A stretch of DNA of 64,000 nucleotides from Shimia sp047124445 (GTDB lineage Bacteria; Pseudomonadota; Alphaproteobacteria; Rhodobacterales; Rhodobacteraceae). The DNA lies in the NCBI RefSeq assembly GCF_047124445.1, contig NZ_CP138921.1:2666001-2730000 (forward strand), read 5' to 3'. Position 1 is the first letter of the stretch; every line of letters begins with the position of its first letter. Of the stretch, positions 42,492 to 51,430 are shown one piece after another. The notes under the pieces are model-generated. The model had not been told where the DNA came from and did not search any database. It saw nothing but the letters and a program-made list of their open reading frames with translations. Made by a program: the position numbers and the translations under genes.

Positions 42492-44627
42492 TCAGGTCGC
42501 GAGCGGGCTGCGGACCAAATCTGGGTTTCGGTAGCGTTCGATTTCGGCCACGTCGGTTTCCGCTTCCAATGCCAGCATCAGCTTGTGCAGATGTTCGGCG
42601 TCGCCAAGATCCACACTGATCAGAAGTCTGTAAAAATCCGGTTTCCGGTCCAGGAACACCATGTCAGAGATATTGGCCTTGTTCTCGCCAATCAATGTGC
42701 AAAGTCGCCCCAGCACCCCAGCGTCATTACCAATCGTGATCAGCAGCTGCACCGTGTAGATCGGCTTATGCTTGCCGGCGTGCCAATGCAGGTCGAGCCA
42801 GCGATCGGGTTGGTCTTCGTAGTTGGACAGCGCGTCACAATCGATGGCGTGCACCACCACGCCTTGACCGCGGTAGGTGATGCCAACAATGCGCTCACCA
42901 GGGAGTGGCTGACAACAGGGCGCGCGCTGGAAACTTTGGTCAGCGGACAGACCAATAACTGCCCGCTCGGAGGCCACCTCATCCGTCTCGGCAGGTGCGA
43001 GGTCTGGATAAACAGTTTGCAGCACTTCCTGGGCGGTCAGCTCGGCAGAGCCAAGGCGGGCCAGCACCTCGTCCTTGTTTTTCAGGCGTAGGTGTTTGGC
43101 GGCGAGTTCGAGCGCCTTGTCTGTGGACTTCTTGCCCACATGCTCAAAGGCCGAACGGGCGAGCTCTGCGCCAAGACGCACGTAGCGGTCCCGATCCATT
43201 TCCCGCAGCGCCCGGCGGATGGCGGTGCGGGCCTTGCCGGTTTTGGCGATGTCGAGCCAAGTGGCTTGCGGCATTTGGCCTTCGGCAGTGATGATCTCCA
43301 CCGATTGACCGTTTTTAATGCGCGTCCAGAGTGGGACCCGGCGATGGTCCACCTTGGCGCCGACACAAGCATGGCCGATGCGCGTGTGGATCGCATAGGC
43401 AAAATCAATCGGGGTCGCGCCACGTGGGAGTTTGACCACTTCGCCCTTTGGGGTGAAGCAGAAGACCTGATCCGAATACATTTCCAGCTTCACCGCTTCG
43501 AGGAAATCTTCGTGATCTTCCTCGGCGTCAAATTGTTCGGTCAGGCCAGAAATCCATTTCACCGGATCAACTGCAAAGGGGTTTTCGCCGCGCACACCGT
43601 CTTTGTAGGACCAGTGCGCCGCGACCCCGGACTCCGCCACATCATGCATCTGGCGAGTGCGGATTTGCACCTCAACACGACGGCCATTGCGGCCGGATAC
43701 GGTGGTGTGAATCGAGCGGTAGCCGTTGGATTTTGGCTGGCTGATATAGTCTTTGAAACGCCCTGGCACAGCCCGCCAGCGTTGGTGAATCACCCCCAAA
43801 GCGCGATAGCAGCTGTCTTCGGTGTCGGTGATGATGCGGAAGCCGTAGATGTCGGACAGGCGCGAAAAGCCCTGATCCTTTTCCTGCATCTTGCGCCAGA
43901 TCGAATAGGGTTTTTTAGCACGGCCAAAGACCTCACCCGGAATGTCATGATCGCCCAACACCTGACGCATATCCGCCGTGGTGCGCTCAATCACGTCGCC
44001 GGTTTCTTTCTGCAATGTGATGAAGCGGCGCATGATGGACGCGCGGCCATCGGGGTTGAGCACTTTGAACGCCAGGTCCTCAAGTTCGTCGCGCATCCAC
44101 TGCATACCCATGCGGCCCGCGAGGGGCGCATAGATGTCCATGGTTTCACGCGCCTTTTGCCCCTGTTTTTCAGGGCGCATGGCCTTGATCGTGCGCATGT
44201 TGTGCAGACGGTCGGCCAGCTTCACCAAGATCACCCGCAGGTCCTTGGACATGGCCATAAACAGTTTGCGGAAGTTCTCCGCCTGTTTGGTTTCAGAGGA
44301 GGACAGTTGCAGGTTGGTCAGCTTGGTAACGCCATCGACAAGCCCGGCGATTTCGCCGCCAAACAGCTCTTCGACGGACTCATAAGAGGCTTTGGTGTCC
44401 TCAATGGTGTCGTGCAGAAGCGCTGTGATGATGGAGGCATCATCCAGGTGCTGCTCGGCCAGAATCCAAGCCACTTCGATGGGGTGGGTGTAATAGGGCT
44501 CGCCAGAGTGGCGGAACTGACCATCGTGCATCTCGCGGCCATACTCATAGGCCGCGCGAATCAAGTCTTCGTTGGTCTTGGGATTGTAGGCGCGAATGAG
44601 ATTTACGAGATCGTCCGCAGGGATCAT
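42492..44627 (-). CDS. Bifunctional (p)ppGpp synthetase/hydrolase, RelA/SpoT (Rsh)
   Basis: 711 residues carrying the full Rsh layout. The HD hydrolase domain has ALLHDTIEDT (about 69-78). The synthetase domain has DIYGFRIIT and NGYRSIHTTV. A TGS domain (VFCFTPKGEVVKLPRGATPI) and a C-terminal ACT domain (VQLLITIGNDAGVLGRLC) follow. Both catalytic halves look intact, consistent with the single bifunctional Rsh of alphaproteobacteria. Located 27 bases after rpoZ, the conserved rpoZ-rsh pairing. Confidence 0.95.
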   Translation of the reverse strand: MIPADDLVNLIRAYNPKTNEDLIRAAYEYGREMHDGQFRHSGEPYYTHPIEVAWILAEQHLDDASIITALLHDTIEDTKASYESVEELFGGEIAGLVDGVTKLTNLQLSSSETKQAENFRKLFMAMSKDLRVILVKLADRLHNMRTIKAMRPEKQGQKARETMDIYAPLAGRMGMQWMRDELEDLAFKVLNPDGRASIMRRFITLQKETGDVIERTTADMRQVLGDHDIPGEVFGRAKKPYSIWRKMQEKDQGFSRLSDIYGFRIITDTEDSCYRALGVIHQRWRAVPGRFKDYISQPKSNGYRSIHTTVSGRNGRRVEVQIRTRQMHDVAESGVAAHWSYKDGVRGENPFAVDPVKWISGLTEQFDAEEDHEDFLEAVKLEMYSDQVFCFTPKGEVVKLPRGATPIDFAYAIHTRIGHACVGAKVDHRRVPLWTRIKNGQSVEIITAEGQMPQATWLDIAKTGKARTAIRRALREMDRDRYVRLGAELARSAFEHVGKKSTDKALELAAKHLRLKNKDEVLARLGSAELTAQEVLQTVYPDLAPAETDEVASERAVIGLSADQSFQRAPCCQPLPGERIVGITYRGQGVVVHAIDCDALSNYEDQPDRWLDLHWHAGKHKPIYTVQLLITIGNDAGVLGRLCTLIGENKANISDMVFLDRKPDFYRLLISVDLGDAEHLHKLMLALEAETDVAEIERYRNPDLVRSPLAT

Positions 44628-44654
44628 GTGCGCCCACCCATATAGCTTGGGGCC

Positions 44655-45008
44655 TTAGCCCTGGCCTTGCGCTTCCATCAGGGCGCGCAGCAGTTTTTCT
44701 TCGGACATATCGTCTTCTTGCGGGGTGTCCGGCTCGGAGCCCATCAGAAGCGCCATACGGTCTTCTTCTGGTTCGTCGACTTCGATCTGGCTCTGGTTGG
44801 CCTCGATCAGACGCTCGCGCAGTTCGTCCGCTGTCTGGGTTTCCTCTGCGATTTCACGCAGCGCCACCACAGGGTTTTTGTCGTTGTCACGATCCAGAGT
44901 GATTGCGGCGCCAGCGGACACTTCACGGGCACGGTGGGACGCAAGCATCACCAGCTCAAAGCGGTTGGGTACTTTGTCTACGCAGTCTTCAACGGTCACG
45001 CGGGCCAT
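44655..45008 (-). CDS. rpoZ: DNA-directed RNA polymerase omega subunit
   Basis: 117 residues starting MARVTVEDCVDKVPNRFELV in outline; ASHRAREVSAG and ALREIAEET are omega signatures. The C-terminal half is acidic (QIEVDEPEEDRMALLMGSE), as in alphaproteobacterial RpoZ. Omega also contributes to the ppGpp site on RNA polymerase in Proteobacteria, which fits its place beside rsh. Confidence 0.96.
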   Translation of the reverse strand: MARVTVEDCVDKVPNRFELVMLASHRAREVSAGAAITLDRDNDKNPVVALREIAEETQTADELRERLIEANQSQIEVDEPEEDRMALLMGSEPDTPQEDDMSEEKLLRALMEAQGQG

Positions 45009-45083
45009 CGGGCACTCCACTTGTTATGGATCGAGTCAGAAATCGTGTGTGTAAGGGGGATTGTACCCCTTGACAAGCAGGAT

Positions 45084-45644
45084 TCACAGGGGCTGCGGCT
45101 CTTTCTGAGTGAATTCTGGCAAATCCGCAAACATTTGGGCCACGGTGCGCCCCAGAACCGGATGTTTCCAGTCCGGAGCGATGTCCATCAGCGGTGCCAA
45201 AACAAAGCCGCGGTCCTGCAGACGCGGGTGCGGGAGAATCAGTTCGTCCGGTGCCTCCTGCGTTTGTTGCTCTGGCGGCAGGTCATGCCAGCGCGCCCAG
45301 ACTGAGGCATTTGGCAGCACCTCCGACTCAAATCCGATCAGATCGATGTCCAAAGGACGCGTGCCCCACCGGGTCAAACGCTCACGCCCAAACGTGCTCT
45401 CTATCTTGTGCAATTGCGTGAGAAGATCGGCGGCCGAGAGCGTTGTGTGAATTGAAACCGCGGCATTTACATAATCCGGGCCAGCCCCGGCAGGGAAACA
45501 AGGGGTTTGAAAAAAACGGCTAACTGCGCGAATATGAACGTCATTCCGGTTCAAATGAATTAAAGATTCTTGCAGAGTTTGAATTGGTGAGCCAAATTGA
45601 GACGGCAAATTACCACCAAGAGCCAATAGACCAAAACTACTCAC
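45084..45644 (-). CDS. folK: 2-amino-4-hydroxy-6-hydroxymethyldihydropteridine diphosphokinase
   Basis: 186-residue HPPK; transfers pyrophosphate from ATP to 6-hydroxymethyl-dihydropterin in folate synthesis. LGGNLPS at the N-terminus, FFQTPCFPAGAGPDYVNAAV and the signature RWGTRPLDIDLIG are present. The sequence holds LILPHPRLQDRGFVLAPL near the end. Divergent from the NYN gene across about 150 bases. Confidence 0.95.
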   Translation of the reverse strand: MSSFGLLALGGNLPSQFGSPIQTLQESLIHLNRNDVHIRAVSRFFQTPCFPAGAGPDYVNAAVSIHTTLSAADLLTQLHKIESTFGRERLTRWGTRPLDIDLIGFESEVLPNASVWARWHDLPPEQQTQEAPDELILPHPRLQDRGFVLAPLMDIAPDWKHPVLGRTVAQMFADLPEFTQKEPQPL

Positions 45645-45797
45645 TTTAATCCCTATCTAATTTTCTAGTTGGACAGAACTTACCGCAAATGCTTGCGACC
45701 CCCGTAAATATGACTATTTTGAACGTGCTGTCACGCTCACTCCAAATTTTCACTCACGGGACATTCCAGGCGCGGCAGAGTTAGAAAGGACATTTTG

Positions 45798-46373
45798 ATG
45801 TTTTACAAAGACGAACGGCTTGCGCTGTTCATAGACGGGTCGAATCTATACGCGGCTGCGAAGTCGCTCGGGTTCGACATCGACTATAAGCTTCTGCGGC
45901 AGGAATTCATGCGCCGCGGCAAGCTGCTCCGTGCCTTTTACTACACAGCGCTGCTGGAAAACGACGAGTATTCGCCGATCCGCCCGTTGGTAGACTGGCT
46001 ACATTACAACGGCTTCACCATGGTGACCAAAGCGGCGAAGGAGTACACAGACTCCCAGGGGCGCCGTAAGGTCAAGGGGAACATGGACATTGAGCTGGCG
46101 GTGAACGCGATGGAACTGGCGCCACATGTGGACCACATCGTTTTGTTCTCGGGAGATGGGGATTTCCGTCCGCTGGTTGAAAGCCTGCAACGCCAAGGCG
46201 TGCGTGTCTCCGTGGTTTCCACGATCCGCAGCCAGCCGCCGATGATTTCTGACGAGCTGCGCCGTCAGGCTGACAACTTCATCGAGCTGGATGGCCTGCG
46301 CGAAGTGATTGGCCGCCCGCCGCGTGATCCGATGCCGGAACACAGCCGCGAGGCGGAGATGGCAGACGACTGA
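45798..46373 (+). CDS. LabA-like NYN domain RNase
   Basis: 191 residues. The PIN-like NYN domain has ALFIDGSNLYAAAKSLGFD with the catalytic Asp, NMDIELAVNAMEL, and VLFSGDGDFRPLVESLQ with further acidic residues; all expected catalytic aspartates appear present. AAAGGA lies 7 bases before the ATG (a TTG one codon earlier is not needed). Members act as metal-dependent RNases or regulators. It is a single-gene unit with its own terminator. Confidence 0.9.
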   Translation: MFYKDERLALFIDGSNLYAAAKSLGFDIDYKLLRQEFMRRGKLLRAFYYTALLENDEYSPIRPLVDWLHYNGFTMVTKAAKEYTDSQGRRKVKGNMDIELAVNAMELAPHVDHIVLFSGDGDFRPLVESLQRQGVRVSVVSTIRSQPPMISDELRRQADNFIELDGLREVIGRPPRDPMPEHSREAEMADD

Positions 46374-46397
46374 TCCGTCGCCACAGAAAATAGTGAA

Positions 46398-46424
46398 AGC
46401 CGGAGCCACTGCTCCGGCTTTTTT
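46398..46424. terminator. Bidirectional terminator between the NYN and cytochrome c genes
   Basis: AGCCGGAGC pairs perfectly with GCTCCGGCT around CACT, followed by TTTTT on the plus strand. The complement (AAAG before the stem, CTTT on the minus strand) is weaker but may also serve the cytochrome gene, whose stop codon overlaps the T-run. Confidence 0.87.
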
Positions 46425-46887
46425 AGCTTGCGGGGGCGTTTATGCCATTGTGCATCTCGATGATCTCTGGAGGCCACGTACTTTTGACAAACCCAAGCAC
46501 GTCGAGAATATCCTGATCGCTTAGGGTGTCGGAAAACCCGGGCATATTGCTCTCATAGCCCTGCCCCACCACTGCGGCGGTGCCAAGCTTGGTGAGCTGG
46601 AACAAAACCTCGTCCGGATGATGCCAGGTGTGACCACTCTCGTCATGTGGCGGGGCTGGCATGAGGCCTTCTGGCGACGGCTGTTTCCAGTTGGGTTCGC
46701 CTTCGAGATTTTCGCCATGGCAGGACGCGCAATTGTCGGCATAGATCATCGCACCGCGGGCGATGCTTTCTGGACGATCGTACGGCAGGCGTGCGCCAGT
46801 TGCAGAGGCGCCCTCCAAAAGTTGCCAAACAACGCCGCCAATCACGAGCAATGCCAAAGTCAAAACGCCAAACATCTTGCGAGTCAT
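46423..46887 (-). CDS. Membrane-anchored or exported c-type cytochrome, copper-regulon type
   Basis: 154 residues. An N-terminal hydrophobic segment (VLTLALLVIGGVVWQLL) acts as signal or anchor. The heme-binding CASCH motif is at about residues 53-57, and the Met ligand is probably in SNMPGFSD. The region GENLEGEPNWKQP and PAPPHDESGHTWHH is rich in His and resembles cytochromes encoded in copper-resistance clusters. The upstream MerR-type promoter supports a copper link. Alternative: a general periplasmic electron carrier. Confidence 0.82.
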   Translation of the reverse strand: MTRKMFGVLTLALLVIGGVVWQLLEGASATGARLPYDRPESIARGAMIYADNCASCHGENLEGEPNWKQPSPEGLMPAPPHDESGHTWHHPDEVLFQLTKLGTAAVVGQGYESNMPGFSDTLSDQDILDVLGFVKSTWPPEIIEMHNGINAPAS

Positions 46888-46914
46888 TTTCCGCCCCCAA
46901 AGTTTCCTGGCGCG

Positions 46915-46945
46915 GCGCTAGCAGCCTCCCCCACTGGAAGGTCAA
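46915..46945 (-). promoter_or_regulatory. MerR/CueR-like promoter with 19-bp spacer for the cytochrome c gene
   Basis: On the minus strand TTGACC (46945-46940) and TAGCGC (46920-46915) are separated by 19 bases containing CTTCC...GGGGAGG, an imperfect dyad. An overlong 19-base spacer with a dyad next to the -35 is the hallmark of MerR-family activated promoters, and TTGACCTTCCAGTG closely resembles CueR/HmrR sites. Confidence 0.55.
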
Positions 46946-47008
46946 GCACTGGACCTTGACGCATGAAGACACTACCTGTGGGGCCAAGATCACATAGGAG
47001 ACACGCGA

Positions 47009-47968
47009 ATGACCAAGCCGCCTCTGACCATTCATCTGGCCGCCCCACGCGGGTTCTGTGCCGGCGTGGACCGCGCCATCAAGATTGTAGAGATGGCCCT
47101 CACCAAATGGGGCGCGCCGGTCTATGTGCGGCACGAAATTGTGCACAACAAATATGTGGTGGACGGGCTGCGCGAAAAAGGCGCCGTGTTTGTGGAAGAA
47201 TTGGATGAGTGTCCGGATGACCGCCCGGTGATCTTCTCCGCGCATGGCGTGGCCAAGGTTGTGCCGGCTGAAGCGGAACGGCGCGAAATGATTTATGTGG
47301 ATGCCACCTGTCCGTTGGTGAGCAAGGTCCACATCGAAGCGGAGCGCCATTCCGAAAACGGCTTACAAATCATCATGATTGGCCATGCTGGTCACCCGGA
47401 GACCATTGGCACCATGGGGCAATTGCCGGACGGCGAAGTGCTGTTGGTGGAAACCGAGGCCGATGTGGCCACAGTGGGTGTGCGCGATCCCGATAAGCTG
47501 GCCTTTGTTACGCAGACCACCCTGTCGGTGGATGATACCAAAGGCATTGTTGCCGCTTTGAACGCACGTTTCCCGAATATCGTTGGCCCGCATAAAGAAG
47601 ACATTTGCTACGCCACCACAAACCGGCAAGAGGCGGTGAAAGAGGTGGCTCCGCTGGTTGACGCCATGCTGGTGGTTGGAGCGCCCAATTCCTCCAACTC
47701 CAAACGGCTGGTAGAAGTGGGCGCAAAAAACGGCTGCAGCTACTCGCAATTGGTGCAGCGCGGCAAGGACATCGATTGGCGGGCGCTGGAAGGAATAACT
47801 TCGCTTGGCATCACGGCTGGGGCGAGCGCACCGGAAGTCTTGGTCAATGAGGTGATTGATGCCTTCCGGGATCGCTTCGACGTGACGGTAAAAGTGGTCG
47901 AAACCGCTGTGGAGCGCGTAAATTTCAAGGTACCGCGCGTGTTGCGGGACGTGGAGGCGGCCTCCTGA
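47009..47968 (+). CDS. ispH: 4-hydroxy-3-methylbut-2-enyl diphosphate reductase
   Basis: A 319-residue [4Fe-4S] enzyme that makes IPP and DMAPP in the last step of the MEP isoprenoid pathway. Cluster cysteines lie in APRGFCAGVDRAI, VDATCPLVSKVH and NSSNSKRL-adjacent DICYATTNRQ; HEIVHNKYVVDGL carries a conserved substrate-binding His. AGGAG lies 8 bases before the ATG. Confidence 0.97.
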   Translation: MTKPPLTIHLAAPRGFCAGVDRAIKIVEMALTKWGAPVYVRHEIVHNKYVVDGLREKGAVFVEELDECPDDRPVIFSAHGVAKVVPAEAERREMIYVDATCPLVSKVHIEAERHSENGLQIIMIGHAGHPETIGTMGQLPDGEVLLVETEADVATVGVRDPDKLAFVTQTTLSVDDTKGIVAALNARFPNIVGPHKEDICYATTNRQEAVKEVAPLVDAMLVVGAPNSSNSKRLVEVGAKNGCSYSQLVQRGKDIDWRALEGITSLGITAGASAPEVLVNEVIDAFRDRFDVTVKVVETAVERVNFKVPRVLRDVEAAS

Positions 47969-48024
47969 AAAGAGGCAACTCACTCCCGCGACGCGCACAA
48001 AGGCTCCGATGTTAAGGGACACAG

Positions 48025-48489
48025 ATGAACGACTACGACCGTAAAGTGCTCATCGCCCCGCTACTGCTCGGGCTTGCCGGATTGCTGCCGTTTCTGTGGG
48101 GCGCGCTGACCTATTTGAATGCCGATCTCGCGTTGTGGGGCACCAAAGCCCTTGGGCCGCGTTTTGTTGGACCGTATATCCAGCTGTTTTATGGCTCGGT
48201 CATCTTGAGCTTTATGTCCGGTGTGCTTTGGGGATTTGCGACCAAAACCGAAGGCGCACAGGCCGCGATTGGCTATGCACTCTCCACCATTCCGGCGCTT
48301 TGGGCGTTCTTCATGACTGGGGGTGGACCTGTTGGCGCAGGCACCAATCTGATCTTTGGTTTTGTCGGGTTGCTGTTTTTGGATTACACCTTTTTCAAGT
48401 GGGGTCTAACCCCGCCATGGTGGATGCAGCTGCGCCTGCTACTGACCATCGTGGTGGTGGCCTGCCTGGCCCTTGGTGTTGTCTTTTAA
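48025..48489 (+). CDS. DUF3429 family membrane protein
   Basis: 154 residues with about five hydrophobic segments. LLGLAGLLPFLWGALT near the N-terminus and YGSVILSFMSGVLWGFAT are typical of DUF3429. AAGGGA precedes the ATG. The family is uncharacterised. It is 56 bases after ispH on the same strand. Confidence 0.82.
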   Translation: MNDYDRKVLIAPLLLGLAGLLPFLWGALTYLNADLALWGTKALGPRFVGPYIQLFYGSVILSFMSGVLWGFATKTEGAQAAIGYALSTIPALWAFFMTGGGPVGAGTNLIFGFVGLLFLDYTFFKWGLTPPWWMQLRLLLTIVVVACLALGVVF

Positions 48490-48512
48490 GTGACTGATAT
48501 GAGGAATTATTC

Positions 48513-49127
48513 GTGCTGTCTTTGCAATTTCTTGCGACCGCCTTTGTGGTGGTGATCGCGCCCGGAACCGGGGTTATTTACACACTGGCGATGGGCCTCG
48601 GCCAAGGGCCGCGCGCAGCGCTTTGGGCGGCTTTGGGCTGCACCTTCGGGATTGTGCCACACTTGCTGGCCGCCACACTGGGCCTCGCGGCGGTGCTGCA
48701 CACCTCTGCTGTGTTGTTCAACGTGGTGAAATTAGCCGGTGTGGCCTATCTGCTGTACCTGGCCTGGCAGGCGGTGCGCAGTGGCGGGGCATTGGCCGTG
48801 ACAGCCGAACGTCAAGCGCAGGCGGGCTTTGTGATCGCGCGGCGCGGGGCGTTGATCAACATTCTGAACCCAAAACTCTCGGTGTTCTTTTTGGCCCTGC
48901 TGCCGCCTTTCCTGAGCGGCAATGCGGCCACAGCCACCATGGAAATGACCCTGCTGGGTGGTGTGTTCATGGCGCTGACCTTTGGGGTATTTGTGCTCTA
49001 CGGGCTGTTTGCGGCCAAGGCCCGCGACCTGCTGCTGGGAAGTGAGCGGGTGATGACCTGGCTGAACCGCAGCTTTGCGACGATCTTTGTGGCGTTGGCC
49101 GGTCGGCTGGCGATGGAACGGGCGTGA
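48513..49127 (+). CDS. LysE family translocator
   Basis: 204 residues starting at a GTG with GAGGA 7 bases before. VVVIAPGTGVIYTLAMGLG corresponds to the PGP motif, here A-P-G-T, and RRGALINILNPKLSVFFLALLPPF is the typical middle. Six membrane segments are expected. This is the second LysE-type exporter in the window. The stop overlaps the GTG of the following methyltransferase. Confidence 0.88.
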   Translation: MLSLQFLATAFVVVIAPGTGVIYTLAMGLGQGPRAALWAALGCTFGIVPHLLAATLGLAAVLHTSAVLFNVVKLAGVAYLLYLAWQAVRSGGALAVTAERQAQAGFVIARRGALINILNPKLSVFFLALLPPFLSGNAATATMEMTLLGGVFMALTFGVFVLYGLFAAKARDLLLGSERVMTWLNRSFATIFVALAGRLAMERA

Positions 49128-49729
49128 GCGACAAAGACACCCTGGCAGTCTATGCAAAGGCCGCCGGAGACTATGCGGATCGGTTTGCCCGGATAGAAGA
49201 TGCCGATGTGGATCAGTTCAGCGATCTGACGGCATTCTTTGACCTGCTGCCAGACAATGGCCTTGTGTTGGACTTAGGTTGCGGTCCGGGACAATGGGCG
49301 GCGAAAATTCGGGAAGCCGGTTACCGGGTTGAGGGCATGGATGCCTCGCTGGAGATGGCGGTGTTGGCCAAGGACCGCTTTAATCTGGACGTGATAGTGG
49401 GGACGTTTGAGGACCTAAAAGCAGAAGGCCAATACGATGGCATCTGGGCCAACTTCAGCTTGTTGCACGCGCCAAAGGCTGAGATGCCCGAGCATCTTGC
49501 CCGTATTTTTCGCGCCCTAAAGCCGAGTGGAGCCTTTCACATCGGCACCAAGCTTGGGGAAGGCGAAGACCGTGACCATCTGGGGCGGTTTTACAGCTAC
49601 TACCAAGCCGAGGAACTGACCGCGCTTCTGGAGGATGCGGGCTTTACGGTTGTGCGAAAAAGAACCGGATCCGCCGTTGGATTGGCTGGCAGTAAGGACA
49701 GTTTTGTCATACTCACAGCCCATGGCTAA
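49124..49729 (+). CDS. Class I SAM-dependent methyltransferase
   Basis: 201 residues. VLDLGCGPGQWAAKI is motif I and GMDASLEMAVLA follows as the acidic-loop strand; WANFSLLHAPKAEMPEHL and ALKPSGAFHIG complete the fold. It starts with GTG overlapping the LysE stop (GTGA). The substrate is unknown. Its stop overlaps the rnhA start by 8 bases. Confidence 0.88.
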   Translation: MSDKDTLAVYAKAAGDYADRFARIEDADVDQFSDLTAFFDLLPDNGLVLDLGCGPGQWAAKIREAGYRVEGMDASLEMAVLAKDRFNLDVIVGTFEDLKAEGQYDGIWANFSLLHAPKAEMPEHLARIFRALKPSGAFHIGTKLGEGEDRDHLGRFYSYYQAEELTALLEDAGFTVVRKRTGSAVGLAGSKDSFVILTAHG

Positions 49730-50180
49730 TTTGATTGCATATACCGATGGCGCGTGTTCCGGAAACCCTGGCCCGGGAGGCTGGGGCACGTTGTTGCAGG
49801 CCAAGGACGGCGACACGGTGGTGAAGGAACGGGAGCTGAAAGGCGGCGCGGAGAACACCACCAACAACAAGATGGAACTGATGGCCGCCATCATGGCGCT
49901 GGAGACGCTAGAACGGGCCAGCACCATCACAGTGGTGACCGACAGCACCTATGTCAAAAACGGGGTGACCGGCTGGATCTTTGGCTGGAAGAAAAACGGC
50001 TGGAAAACCTCAGCCAAGAAGCCTGTCAAAAATGCTGATTTGTGGCAAAGGCTGGATGCGGCGCAAGCGCGGCATCAGGTGACCTGGGAATGGGTCAAAG
50101 GCCATGCGGGCCATCCGGAAAACGAACGCGCGGACGAATTGGCCCGCGCAGGCATGGCGCCGTTTAAACCTGGAAAGTAA
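49722..50180 (+). CDS. rnhA: Ribonuclease HI
   Basis: 152 residues. The acidic catalytic set is Asp9 (YTDGACSGNPGPGGWG), Glu52 (NNKMELMA), Asp74 (VTDSTYV) and Asp138 (NERADELA), with His in KGHAGHPENERAD. It degrades the RNA of RNA-DNA hybrids, for example R-loops and Okazaki primers. A longer frame from 49635 is rejected because it lies within the methyltransferase gene. Confidence 0.97.
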   Translation: MANLIAYTDGACSGNPGPGGWGTLLQAKDGDTVVKERELKGGAENTTNNKMELMAAIMALETLERASTITVVTDSTYVKNGVTGWIFGWKKNGWKTSAKKPVKNADLWQRLDAAQARHQVTWEWVKGHAGHPENERADELARAGMAPFKPGK

Positions 50181-50192
50181 TGACGGGGGCGC

Positions 50193-50960
50193 TTATTGCG
50201 CCGCCACATCCGGATCAGCGCTTTCAGACCAACGGTTTTGATAGTCGCTTTGATAGACCTTGCGCGAGCCTCCGCGCACCGACTTCATTGGTTTGCGCAC
50301 AGCATAGGACAGAATGATCGGCCCATCCGGCAGTTTGCCTTTCAGGCGCGGGCGCGAGCCGGTTTCATTGGGGTTGGTCGTGGTCACGGCGCGATTGGCG
50401 TAAACCGGCAGAATGGGCTGCAAGACACATTCCAGCACCTCATAGCCGAGAGTTTTCTCCCAGAAACCATACACCATCTCTGGTGTGATTTGGTAAAAGC
50501 CGTGGTTGATCCAACCGTTGCACGGGCTGTGCCCAATCATCACGCCACCGGGTTTCAGCATGCGATCAATGTTGCGAAAAGCGGTGGGCAGGTCGAAGAC
50601 ATGCTCGCAGGTGCCGCCGTCGTAGATCACGTCAAATTTCTTGTGCAGCTTTTTGGGCACCCAATCGGCCAAGTCCTGCACGATGGTGGCATTCTCAAAA
50701 TCAGAGACATCCATACTGTCGACGTTTTCAAAGCCAATCTTGTGAAAGAAGGTCTCTGAATACTCGTCGTTTGGATTGGCGAGATCTTCCTCAGAAAGGT
50801 CTGGAAACCGCTCTTCCAGCGTGGCGGCAAACATCGCGGCGGAGCGTTTGCGACGGCTGCCCATCCAACGTTGGCGGCCCAGCATCAGGAAGTCGCCGCC
50901 CAGATCGTTGTCACAGACAACATTCATTATCCGCATCGCCAAAGTGTCAGGAATCGCCAT
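50193..50960 (-). CDS. SAM-dependent methyltransferase-like protein
   Basis: 255 residues. The mid-region has DVIYDGGTCEHVFDLPTAF and LKPGGVMIGHSP, which match the late motifs of class I methyltransferases, but the usual LDLGCG motif I is missing (LMLGRQRWMG and MDVSDFENATIV stand near it). It resembles FkbM-like or sugar/lipid-linked types only loosely. It is convergent with rnhA, whose stop is 12 bases away. Catalytic role uncertain. Confidence 0.65.
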   Translation of the reverse strand: MAIPDTLAMRIMNVVCDNDLGGDFLMLGRQRWMGSRRKRSAAMFAATLEERFPDLSEEDLANPNDEYSETFFHKIGFENVDSMDVSDFENATIVQDLADWVPKKLHKKFDVIYDGGTCEHVFDLPTAFRNIDRMLKPGGVMIGHSPCNGWINHGFYQITPEMVYGFWEKTLGYEVLECVLQPILPVYANRAVTTTNPNETGSRPRLKGKLPDGPIILSYAVRKPMKSVRGGSRKVYQSDYQNRWSESADPDVAAQ

Positions 50961-51181
50961 TGTTCACCCTACCTGTTGCTCGGTTGAGACAGCCGGATCT
51001 GCTGTCTTATTGCTCTGTTAGAAGTCCCGCGAAGTGCGACCGCCCCAATTGGAGGACCGCAACACCAGACATGCCTCGTTTGATGGGCACTTTCTTTGAG
51101 ACTACCCGCTGGGCGCGCAGGACGTCTACAATTTTCGGCTTTTGCGCAAGCTTTGGTTAACGCTTTGGCATATCAAACCGA

Positions 51182-51418
51182 TCACCGTCTGAAATGGGTG
51201 GGCACGATAATCAACGCGCCAACCGAAGACACAATGGCATTGAGGCCGGGGCTGCCGAAGCCGATGTGGAACATGCGGCTGATCATGAAAAACAAAAAGG
51301 CGCCGCCGATGCAGATGATGACCGACGGGAGGTATCCGTTGCCAGTGAAACCGCTGCGCTCAGACAGGTAGCCAACGATGCCGGCGATGATGACAGTGCC
51401 GAAGAAAGAAAAGAACAC
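51182..51418 (-). CDS. GlsB/YeaQ/YmgE-type small membrane protein
   Basis: 78 residues with three hydrophobic segments (about 4-18, 30-48 and 57-74) and a conserved-looking GYLSERSGFTGNGYLPSVI loop, similar to the transglycosylase-associated small stress proteins. It starts 12 bases after fmt, so it may be the last gene of that operon. Family call is tentative. Confidence 0.6.
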   Translation of the reverse strand: MFFSFFGTVIIAGIVGYLSERSGFTGNGYLPSVIICIGGAFLFFMISRMFHIGFGSPGLNAIVSSVGALIIVPTHFRR

Positions 51419-51430
51419 GACGCGGACGCC

